Source of the DNA: Sulfurimonas lithotrophica
GTDB taxonomy: Bacteria > Campylobacterota > Campylobacteria > Campylobacterales > Sulfurimonadaceae
DNA: 64,000 bases
Direction of reading: 5' to 3'
Assembly: GCF_009258225.1 (NCBI RefSeq)
Contig: NZ_CP043617.1
Location: 1,426,001 to 1,490,000, forward strand
A program made the translations under genes and the position numbers. This document shows positions 54,997 through 61,696 of this stretch, in pieces. Numbering within the stretch: the stretch's first letter is position 1; the number at the start of each line of letters is the position of its first letter. The notes beneath the pieces were generated by a model that ran no database searches, had not been told where the DNA came from, and was given only the letters and a program-made list of their open reading frames with translations.

Positions 54997-55392
54997 TTGA
55001 AAAAGATTATAACTCTTTTATTTGTACTAAGCATATCTATTTTTGCAGAACTAAAAAATGAATATCCTACACAAAAACTTATAGATTCCAAAATCCCGAT
55101 AATAGATATAAGGACACCACCTGAGTGGGTTGAAACAGGGCTAGTTAAAGGTGCTATACCTATTATGTTTTTTGATGAAAGAGCAAGATATGATATACCT
55201 AAATTTTTAAATACTCTAAATAAAAAGATAGATACGACAAAACCTTTTGCTTTGATTTGCAGAACCGGAAGCAGAACAAAAATATTATCAGAGTTTTTAT
55301 CGTCTGAACTAAACTATAAGGTAATAAACCTGCTTGGCGGTATGGTATATATTAAGGCTAAAGGTTTACCTATAGAGGCATATAAAAAATGA
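54997..55392 (+). CDS. Exported rhodanese-like protein
   Basis: 131 aa, TTG start supported by AAGGA at 54984-54988. Signal peptide (MKKIITLLFVLSISIFAE) and a single rhodanese domain: PIIDIRTPPEWVETGLVKGAI, catalytic Cys88 in FALICRTGSRT, and NLLGGMVYIKAKGLPIE. The active-site loop is complete, so periplasmic sulfur transfer is plausible, fitting a sulfur-metabolising lifestyle. A small membrane protein gene overlaps its stop codon. Confidence 0.85.
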   Translation: MKKIITLLFVLSISIFAELKNEYPTQKLIDSKIPIIDIRTPPEWVETGLVKGAIPIMFFDERARYDIPKFLNTLNKKIDTTKPFALICRTGSRTKILSEFLSSELNYKVINLLGGMVYIKAKGLPIEAYKK

Positions 55393-55520
55393 CATTTTTA
55401 AAATTTTCTTTTCATCTACTCGTAAGGATAGCACTGGTTTTTAGTGCTATAGGTCTTAGCGTATTTTTGTTATGGGGATTTTTATACGTACTGTTTTATA
55501 AAGTCTTAGGATTAGAGTAA
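55389..55520 (+). CDS. 43-aa membrane protein
   Basis: A short frame whose ATG overlaps the rhodanese gene's TGA (ATGA), with one long hydrophobic segment: MTFLKFSFHLLVRIALVFSA, then IGLSVFLLWGFLYVLFYKVLGLE. Its 3' end overlaps the convergent gene by nine bases. The start-stop overlap and membrane character support it as a real gene; no family is recognised. Confidence 0.55.
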   Translation: MTFLKFSFHLLVRIALVFSAIGLSVFLLWGFLYVLFYKVLGLE

Positions 55521-55919
55521 AGACTTTATAACATTACTTACACCCTGATGCAAATTATAGTTTGCTATAGGAAAATCAAGATTTTCGTTTTCAAGGTTTA
55601 CATTATATCTATGTAAATATTCTGCCAAAATATTTAAATCAACACCCTCTACTTTGAAAAAAAGTGATTTTAAACTTACAAAATCACTCCATGATAAAAA
55701 CAGTTCGGGAGTAAGTTCATCAACATCTTTACCCTCAGGCGTAAAAAGTCTGTCCTCATCACGAAGAACTACGAGTACACTTAAAACCGCTCTTGAAAAC
55801 GGAACGACTTTATCAACCCAAAACGGAGACTCATTTCTTGTTTTTAGTTCTGCATCTATAGCGTTTAATATCTCATCCATAGATGCAGACTTAAATAGTT
55901 CATAGCTTGTCTGTTTCAT
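55512..55919 (-). CDS. Protein of unknown function
   Basis: 135 aa, soluble, helical. Segments FWVDKVVPFSRAVLSVLVVLRDEDRLFTPEGKDVDELTPELFLSWSDFVSLKSLFFK and a C-terminal LHQGVSNVIKSLL. No family identified. Good ribosome site (AAAGGAAG). Divergent from the DUF445 gene. Confidence 0.65.
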   Translation of the reverse strand: MKQTSYELFKSASMDEILNAIDAELKTRNESPFWVDKVVPFSRAVLSVLVVLRDEDRLFTPEGKDVDELTPELFLSWSDFVSLKSLFFKVEGVDLNILAEYLHRYNVNLENENLDFPIANYNLHQGVSNVIKSLL

Positions 55920-55956
55920 TTGTATATCTTCCTTTTGCGTATGGTATCTTTTTTTG

Positions 55957-55962
55957 TATAAT
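55957..55962 (+). promoter_or_regulatory. -10 box of the DUF445 gene
   Basis: TTGTATAATTC; start expected near 55969, then AGGAG and the TTG start codon at 55988. Confidence 0.5.
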
Positions 55963-55987
55963 TCTGCTTTTAAATTAGGAGATATTT

Positions 55988-56689
55988 TTGAAAAGTTTTA
56001 TAACAAATTTTATAGCAGCCTTATTCGTAGCCATATCTTTACTTATAGATGCAGATATAGCAAAGTATTTTTTATATGCAGGTCTTTTTGCTCTCTCGGG
56101 TGCTCTTACAAATCAGCTGGCTATACATATGCTTTTTGAAAAAGTGCCTATGCTTTACGGTTCAGGTGTAATACCAAACAGATTTGAATCTTTTAAAGCA
56201 TCTATAAAAACACTTATGATGAATCAATTTTTTACAAAAGAACAACTACAAAACTTCTTTGCAAAAGAGGAAAAAAAGATTGACTTAACTCCGATAATAG
56301 AAAAAACAGACTTTTCTCCTGCATACGATGCCCTTACGAAAACGGTTATGGAATCATCATTTGGCGGTATGCTCGGTATGTTCGGAGGTGAAAAAGCACT
56401 CGAAGGATTAAAAGAACCCTTTACCGAGAAATTAAAAAGTGCAGTGCTTAAAATAACTTCATCCGAGAGTTTCGATAAGACTTTGCAAGAGCATCTAAAA
56501 GACTCATCGTTAAGTGATGATCTAATTACTTCTGTAGAGGGAATTATAGATGAGAGATTAAATGAGCTGACACCGCAGATTGTAAAAGAGATTGTACAAG
56601 ACTTAATCAAAAAACATCTTGACTGGCTTGTAGTATGGGGTGGTGTTTTTGGTGGAGTGATTGGATTAGCGAGTTCTCTGATTTTGTAA
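55988..56689 (+). CDS. DUF445-family membrane protein
   Basis: 233 aa, TTG start with AGGAG about six bases before. Membrane segments at both ends (about 5-42 and 211-231) enclose a helical domain. ALSGALTNQLAIHMLFEKVPMLYGSGVIPNRFESFK is the DUF445/YheB signature. Function of the family is not established. Upstream of a cysteine-rich protein gene, but 88 bases apart. Confidence 0.78.
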   Translation: MKSFITNFIAALFVAISLLIDADIAKYFLYAGLFALSGALTNQLAIHMLFEKVPMLYGSGVIPNRFESFKASIKTLMMNQFFTKEQLQNFFAKEEKKIDLTPIIEKTDFSPAYDALTKTVMESSFGGMLGMFGGEKALEGLKEPFTEKLKSAVLKITSSESFDKTLQEHLKDSSLSDDLITSVEGIIDERLNELTPQIVKEIVQDLIKKHLDWLVVWGGVFGGVIGLASSLIL

Positions 56690-56777
56690 AAAACATTTGC
56701 ACAGGTCAAGATTTTTGTTATTTTTTTTAGATACACTTTGGTTATGAATGAAAATTTTAAAGTAAAAGTGTACTAAA

Positions 56778-57143
56778 ATGACAGAAGAAAAATTTATACA
56801 TGATTCACAAACTGTTCTTAAATTTATTCAATGTTATTGTGATAATGAACATTTTAAGACTGAGAAAAATACTAGTTTCATAAGACTTAATTACAAGTCA
56901 CGCGACCTTAAAGAGGAAATACATTACGAGTTATGTCCAAAATGTGAAGAGACGTTAAAATACTCGTACCTTAAACTTCAAGAGTGCCCGCACGATGAAA
57001 AACCAAGCTGTAGAAAGTGCCCTCAACCTTGTTATGATAAACCACAATGGAAACTGTTGGCAAAAATCATGAGATACAGCGGAATGAGATTTGGAGTTTT
57101 AAGAATAAGAAAATTTTTCAGTGGATTTAAAAAAAGCGCCTAA
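56778..57143 (+). CDS. Nitrous oxide-stimulated promoter family protein
   Basis: 121 aa, cysteine-rich: IQCYCDNEHF, YELCPKCEETLKYSYLKLQECPHDEKPSCRKCPQPCYDKPQWK, then MRYSGMRFGVL. This matches the small family named for a promoter that responds to nitrous oxide; the protein's own role is unknown. The Cys pattern (six in about 45 residues) suggests zinc binding. It shares its last base position with the convergent S4 gene. Interesting alongside the NosL-type genes near 2 kb, though distant. Confidence 0.7.
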   Translation: MTEEKFIHDSQTVLKFIQCYCDNEHFKTEKNTSFIRLNYKSRDLKEEIHYELCPKCEETLKYSYLKLQECPHDEKPSCRKCPQPCYDKPQWKLLAKIMRYSGMRFGVLRIRKFFSGFKKSA

Positions 57144-57350
57144 TTATATAACTTCTATAATTACATCTGCTATTTGCAATGTGTCGCCACTCTCTATTTT
57201 GGCTCTTTTTCTTGTTTCAACCTCACCGTTTCTTATAACATTCCCTTCGGATATAATCAATTTTGCCTGCCCACCGCTGTCAACCAAATCTAAAATTTTT
57301 ATCAATTTATAAAGTTCTATATACTCTTCTTTTAATTCATAAGTAATCAT
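57144..57350 (-). CDS. S4-domain RNA-binding protein
   Basis: 68 aa, made of a single S4 fold: IELYKLIKILDLVDSGGQAKLIISEGNVIRNGEVETRKRAKIESGDTLQIAD. Resembles YaaA/YbcJ-type single-S4 proteins. Probably binds structured RNA; target unknown. Convergent with the preceding gene with no space between. Confidence 0.85.
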   Translation of the reverse strand: MITYELKEEYIELYKLIKILDLVDSGGQAKLIISEGNVIRNGEVETRKRAKIESGDTLQIADVIIEVI

Positions 57351-57434
57351 AAATAAATTCCTAAATTATTAATTTTGAAATAATAGCAAAAATATTAAAA
57401 ATATTCTTAAAGTTACATTTAAAATACTCAGATG

Positions 57435-57440
57435 TATAAT
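57435..57440 (+). promoter_or_regulatory. -10 box for a probable leaderless transcript
   Basis: TATAAT, seven bases (ATTTATT), then the ATG of the metalloprotease-like gene at 57448. No Shine-Dalgarno in between. Confidence 0.5.
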
Positions 57441-57447
57441 ATTTATT

Positions 57448-57975
57448 ATGCAAATATCTCAAGGTACGTTCGATTATTCGACATATGATTATTACCAAAA
57501 TCAAAAAGAGCAAAATACAGAAGATAAATCTAGTGATTCAAAAAAAGCTCAAAATGAAAACGAATTAAGTGCCGATGAGAAACAAGTTGTTTACGAACTT
57601 CAAGCAAGAGATACAGAAGTAAGAGCTCACGAAGCGGCACATCAGGCTGCAGGCGGTGGTATGACAGGCGGAGCAAGCTATTCATATCAACGTGGACCCG
57701 ATGGAAAAATGTATGCCATAGGCGGAGAAGTATCTATTTCAATGCCAGGTGGTTCAACACCACAAGAAGTTATAGCAAATGCCCAACAAGTTATAGCCGC
57801 AGCACTTGCACCTGCAAACCCAAGTGCACAAGATATGTCTGTGGCATCCGGAGCAAGGGCTATGATGGTTGAAGCCCAACAGGAAAAAGCAAAAGAAACT
57901 TACGAAGAACAAACTCAGACAAATGAAGATAAAGAGGAAAAAGATTCTTCTATAAAGTTAGATATTTCTGCTTAA
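57448..57975 (+). CDS. SprA-related putative metalloprotease
   Basis: 175 aa, no signal peptide. Polar N-terminus (1-40), then LSADEKQVVYELQARDTEVRAHEAAHQAAGG with HEAAH at 61-65, followed by YSYQRGPDGKMYAIGGEVSISMPGGSTPQEVIANAQQVIAAALAPANPSAQD. This is the pattern of the SprA-related family, whose members carry an HExxH zinc motif but have little known function. The leader is unusual: TATAAT sits seven bases from the ATG. It overlaps a convergent gene by four bases. Confidence 0.8.
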   Translation: MQISQGTFDYSTYDYYQNQKEQNTEDKSSDSKKAQNENELSADEKQVVYELQARDTEVRAHEAAHQAAGGGMTGGASYSYQRGPDGKMYAIGGEVSISMPGGSTPQEVIANAQQVIAAALAPANPSAQDMSVASGARAMMVEAQQEKAKETYEEQTQTNEDKEEKDSSIKLDISA

Positions 57976-58520
57976 ACACTCTCATCTATTATCGAAAAAC
58001 CTAAATCTGTCATAGCTTTATCAACCATTTCCGTAGCAGCTTTCATAGTTTTTTGAGAAATTTCAGGTAACTCACCGCCCCACATTTGCTCAGCTTGTTT
58101 AAAACCTTCAAGCATACCCTCACGTCCTGCACGTAAAAGTTTTTCATCTCCGTTAGCACCGTTAATAACAAAGTTTGCTATACGTTCAGATGTCTGTTTA
58201 ATCCCAAAAAAACCGTCTTCACTTACAAGTTCGGCTGCCTCATCCTGAGATAGTTCGGCTATTGGTTTTCCACTATAGCCTATCTCACTCAAAAAGTTTT
58301 GAAACTCTTCATAATCTGATAAAAAATCGTCTTTTGTTTGAAAAATAACGACTTGTATATTTGTAGAGTTAAAAGTAAAAGCATTAGAATTTTGAACAAT
58401 CTGTTCTTTTATCTCTTTGACCTCATCTTTTGTAAGTTTTTGTGTATAAAGCGGTTTTATTGGATTTGATTTTTTAGTATTTGCTAACGAGTTAGCATTT
58501 AAATTAGATGAAATATTCAT
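57972..58520 (-). CDS. Conserved protein of unknown function (HyfG-like in name only)
   Basis: 182 aa, no signal peptide; Asn-rich start, then SEIGYSGKPIAELSQDEAAELVSEDGFFGIKQTSERIANFVINGANGDEKLLRAGREGMLEGFKQAEQMWGGELPEISQKTM. Similar proteins in this phylum are often called hydrogenase-4 component G, but no hydrogenase gene is near and no metal site is visible, so I do not adopt that role. Strong ribosome site AAGGAGG. It converges on the SprA-related gene. Confidence 0.6.
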   Translation of the reverse strand: MNISSNLNANSLANTKKSNPIKPLYTQKLTKDEVKEIKEQIVQNSNAFTFNSTNIQVVIFQTKDDFLSDYEEFQNFLSEIGYSGKPIAELSQDEAAELVSEDGFFGIKQTSERIANFVINGANGDEKLLRAGREGMLEGFKQAEQMWGGELPEISQKTMKAATEMVDKAMTDLGFSIIDESV

Positions 58521-58634
58521 TACTCAATCCTCCTTGATGTGTAGAAACTCCTCTACTTTAAATACAATATCGTCATTTTTCACAAATTTATATAAAATTT
58601 TTAATTTAATTGTTAAATTTCTTAAAAGTTTAGC

Positions 58635-58640
58635 TATACT
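58635..58640 (+). promoter_or_regulatory. -10 box of the cold-shock gene
   Basis: TATACT preceded by a loose TTGTTA 19 bases upstream. The leader of about 70 bases before the ATG at 58717 is long enough for the temperature-responsive folding known for csp mRNAs. Confidence 0.4.
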
Positions 58641-58716
58641 TTCCTACAAGATGATAGATAGAAATAGAGTTAGTCTATTTTTTAGATTGATTCGTATTTT
58701 TATTTAAGGGTAATTA

Positions 58717-58935
58717 ATGGCAGAGCTATTAGATGGAACGGTAAAGTGGTTCAATGATGAAAAAGGTTATGGTTTTATAGAACAAAAAGACGGTGGAAAA
58801 GATGTATTTGTACATTTTCGTCAAGTAAATAACCCAAACGGTGGACGTGTTACACTAAAAGACGGTCAAGCCGTGACTTTTGAACTAGGCGAAGGACAAA
58901 AAGGTCCTCAAGCTGAAAACGTAACAGCAGTATAA
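58717..58935 (+). CDS. Cold-shock domain protein
   Basis: 72-aa single-stranded nucleic-acid-binding protein. [28 protein letters not shown] holds RNP1 (KGYGFI) and RNP2 (VFVHF). Acts as an RNA chaperone. Monocistronic, with a strong hairpin after it. Confidence 0.96.
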   Translation: MAELLDGTVKWFNDEKGYGFIEQKDGGKDVFVHFRQVNNPNGGRVTLKDGQAVTFELGEGQKGPQAENVTAV

Positions 58936-58941
58936 CTTCAT

Positions 58942-58975
58942 TAATACCTTGTATCTTTTTGCATACAAGGTATTA
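58942..58975 (+). terminator. Hairpin after the cold-shock gene
   Basis: Perfect 13-bp stem TAATACCTTGTAT (58942-58954) and ATACAAGGTATTA (58963-58975) with loop CTTTTTGC. No clear U-run follows, but position and stability suggest a terminator. Confidence 0.65.
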
Positions 58976-59043
58976 AACCTCAATTTCAACTTCAATTTTT
59001 TTCTTTATTAAAATATTTTAAAATATCAATTAAATCTTCTTTG

Positions 59044-59086
59044 ATGAACTTAATGAATTAAGTTCATAAAATTGAATTAAGTTCAT
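59044..59086. promoter_or_regulatory. Palindromic operator of the efflux operon
   Basis: A perfect palindrome ATGAACTTAAT (59044-59054) and ATTAAGTTCAT (59057-59067) with GA between, followed by a third half-site ATTAAGTTCAT at 59076-59086, 19 bases on. It lies 48-90 bases ahead of a tetR-family gene, the usual place for autoregulation. Confidence 0.7.
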
Positions 59087-59133
59087 TTTTATATTTAAAG
59101 TATTACAATTTCATATAATTAATAGGAGAATTT

Positions 59134-59718
59134 ATGTCTCAAATGAATGATAAAATAAAAAATATGAAACGTAAAATGATTTTAGACGAAGCACTTATTA
59201 TGTTTGAGGAGTGTGGATATGAAGAGCTAAAGATTTCAGATTTAGCAAAAAAAATCGGTATTAGCGTAGGTACGATTTACTCATATTTTAAGTCAAAAGA
59301 AGAGCTTTACAGTGCATGTGTATTATCTGAAATGGAAAAAGCATATGAAGCTCATAAAATACTTTTTGCACAGGATATTTCAAATGAAGATAAGATAAAA
59401 AGTGCTATTAAAATCAAGCTTGATATTATATCCAGAAAAAGAACTTCATTAACAAGCGGCATATTAAACAACCCTTTCTTTTTTGAGTCTCATCAAATTT
59501 TGCATAAAGATATGCTTTATAAAATATATGAATTTTATATTAAGCCTATAGATGAGCTTAAAAAGATTGATATAGACTCTTATCAACTTGTATATATCTT
59601 AAATTCTCTTAGCAATGCTTATTTAATTAGATGGGCGGAAGATGATTTAGAATCACTTGAAGGTAAAGATGAGGAAGTTTTTTGTGCATTTATGAGCATA
59701 CTAAAGGGGTGCAAGTGA
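59134..59718 (+). CDS. TetR/AcrR-family transcriptional regulator
   Basis: 194 aa. N-terminal helix-turn-helix (about 12-58): ILDEALIMFEECGYEELKISDLAKKIGISVGTIYSYFKSKEELYSACV. The C-terminal ligand domain is unlike any I can name. It is the first gene of an efflux operon and overlaps the TolC-like gene's start. The palindrome upstream is its probable operator, so it likely represses its own operon and responds to a pump substrate. Confidence 0.92.
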   Translation: MSQMNDKIKNMKRKMILDEALIMFEECGYEELKISDLAKKIGISVGTIYSYFKSKEELYSACVLSEMEKAYEAHKILFAQDISNEDKIKSAIKIKLDIISRKRTSLTSGILNNPFFFESHQILHKDMLYKIYEFYIKPIDELKKIDIDSYQLVYILNSLSNAYLIRWAEDDLESLEGKDEEVFCAFMSILKGCK

Positions 59719-60956
59719 TTAAATTACTATTTTTATTAATATTTAGCACTCAAATCTTTGCATCAAGCCTGCTTGAGTTGATAGAACAAGCTCAAAAAAA
59801 CGACCTTGTAGAAGTTTATAAATATAAATTAGACTCGACAGGCAAAGCTTACGAAGCTACAAAATCTTCTTATCTTCCAAGAGTTGACATCGGTGCAATC
59901 GAACAGTTTACATCACCTGCAGACTCATTGGGTGCGGGGCAGATATACAGTGCATATGCCGAAGTCACTGCCGTTTTAATAGATGGTTTTAAACGTGAAA
60001 ATCTTTTAGAGGAAAAAGAAAAGTTAAATATAGCAAGCAAACATGATTTACAACAGATAAAAAAAGATATCTCTTTAGAAGTAGCATCAATATATTTTAA
60101 TATGCAGATTATCAAAGCTGACATAACTTCACTAAAACACTCAAAAATACAACTCCAAGAACAGCTGCATCAACAACAAAGATTTTTTAAAGCGAAACTG
60201 ACAACCGAAGATAATGTAGCAAGAATTGAAGCAGCCATAGCAAATACCGACTATCAGATTGAGCTTAAAAAATATGCATATGACGAGTATGCATCCAAAC
60301 TTCATACTCTAACAAATACAGAAATTAGAGAACTAAAACAACAAAACATTATAGAGCCAAAAGATGTTGAAGCAAAAGAGTTAGACTCCATAAAATCGAT
60401 GCAGGCACAAGTGGAATCTATAGGCTATAAAGCTGAGCAACTTGAGAGTACAAACTACCCTACTTTGATTTTAAGTGATAAATATTCTTATTACAAATAC
60501 GGAGATGACGGACTCAAAAAACTTGGAATTCCAAATGTTGAAAGGATTGAATCTCAAAATGTAGTTACATTAAATCTTTCAATGCGACTTTTTGACTTCG
60601 GTACTGCCTCAAAACAAAAAGAGCTTGTATTATCTGAGCAAAATGCACTTTTTTCTGAACTTATCTATAAGAAAAAAGAAGTAAAAGAAAACATAAAGTT
60701 AGCACTTCGTGCAATAGAGAAAGCAAAAAAGCTTCTCTATGCATCCGAGTTGTCACAAGATGCTTCAAACAGGACTTATAAGATTGTACATAAGAAGTAT
60801 AAAGCCCGTGTAGTTGACTATGTAAACTACCTAGATGCACTAAGCAACAAGATAGAAGCTGAGGCTCAATACAACCGTGCACTCGGTGCACTGCAAATTT
60901 CATATGCAAAGTATTACTACAATGCAGGATTTGATATTAAGGATTATATAAAATGA
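59715..60956 (+). CDS. TolC-family outer membrane efflux protein
   Basis: 413 aa from a GTG at 59715 that overlaps the regulator's TGA (GTGA) and has AAGGGG six bases ahead. A start further upstream would add residues inside the tetR gene and break the signal peptide (VIKLLFLLIFSTQIFAS). Long helical repeats typical of outer membrane factors: DISLEVASIYFNMQIIKADI, LNLSMRLFDFGTASKQKEL. Outer-membrane duct of a tripartite pump. Overlaps the adaptor gene by four bases. Confidence 0.88.
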   Translation: MIKLLFLLIFSTQIFASSLLELIEQAQKNDLVEVYKYKLDSTGKAYEATKSSYLPRVDIGAIEQFTSPADSLGAGQIYSAYAEVTAVLIDGFKRENLLEEKEKLNIASKHDLQQIKKDISLEVASIYFNMQIIKADITSLKHSKIQLQEQLHQQQRFFKAKLTTEDNVARIEAAIANTDYQIELKKYAYDEYASKLHTLTNTEIRELKQQNIIEPKDVEAKELDSIKSMQAQVESIGYKAEQLESTNYPTLILSDKYSYYKYGDDGLKKLGIPNVERIESQNVVTLNLSMRLFDFGTASKQKELVLSEQNALFSELIYKKKEVKENIKLALRAIEKAKKLLYASELSQDASNRTYKIVHKKYKARVVDYVNYLDALSNKIEAEAQYNRALGALQISYAKYYYNAGFDIKDYIK

Positions 60957-61696
60957 TAAAAATACTAATAACGACATTGATTTTAACTTCGTCTATATTT
61001 GCGGAGGATATCTATGCTACTTTTAATGTCCAAGCTGATAAAGAATCTAAACTCACATTATCATCAAGCGGTATAGTAAAAAAGATACTGGTGGATGTAG
61101 GTGATTATGTAAAAAAAGACCAACTTCTTTTAGAGTTGGATAATGAGGATTTAAAAACATCTATATTGCTTGAGAAGAAAAAAATAGAACTGGCAACACT
61201 AAACTTGAAGTACGCAAAAAAAGCATATGAGAGATTTGAGCAGATAAAAGATGTTATAGATGAAGAACAATTTGATAACTATATTTCAAAATATGAACGT
61301 TCACAAATAGAATTGGCCGAAGCTAAAGCTAATCTGGCATACAAAACAGCAATACTTGAAAAAACATATTTAAGAGCTCCATATGACGGTGTTATCAGCT
61401 CAAAAGAGATAGAACTCGGTGCAGGTGTAAGTTCGGCTAAAATGGAGACATTGTTTACACTTATCACTCCAAAAAAACAACTTCTAAAAATATCGGTTGA
61501 TGAAAAATATCTCAATAAAATTAAAATCGGTCAGACCTTTAAATACACTTTAGATAACTCAGATGCTAAAAAAGAGGCAAAGATATCAAAAATATATCCA
61601 TCTATAAATCCGCAAAAACGCTCAATTACTTTAGAAGCTACAGCGAGTGATTTAAAAGTCGGTATGTTTGGTCACGGTTATTTAAAGGTTGATTAA
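60953..61696 (+). CDS. RND efflux periplasmic adaptor (HlyD/MFP family)
   Basis: 247 aa with signal peptide (1-17). Half-barrels LSSSGIVKKILVDVGDYVKKDQLLLELDN and TYLRAPYDGVISSKEIELGAGVSS form the lipoyl-like domain, with a coiled-coil hairpin between (about 65-130) and a beta-barrel after. Shorter than E. coli AcrA (397 aa), as it lacks much of the membrane-proximal domain. ATGA overlap with the preceding gene and a TAATG join to the transporter. Confidence 0.88.
   Translation: MIKILITTLILTSSIFAEDIYATFNVQADKESKLTLSSSGIVKKILVDVGDYVKKDQLLLELDNEDLKTSILLEKKKIELATLNLKYAKKAYERFEQIKDVIDEEQFDNYISKYERSQIELAEAKANLAYKTAILEKTYLRAPYDGVISSKEIELGAGVSSAKMETLFTLITPKKQLLKISVDEKYLNKIKIGQTFKYTLDNSDAKKEAKISKIYPSINPQKRSITLEATASDLKVGMFGHGYLKVD

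Noticed and set aside
57972-58520. Hydrogenase-4 component G function
   Set aside because: No hydrogenase genes nearby and no metal-binding motif; the name seems to be inherited annotation.
59114-59119. TATAAT close to the tetR-family start, as a leaderless candidate
   Set aside because: The ATG has a good AGGAG ribosome site and the spacing is 14 bases, so it does not fit the leaderless pattern.
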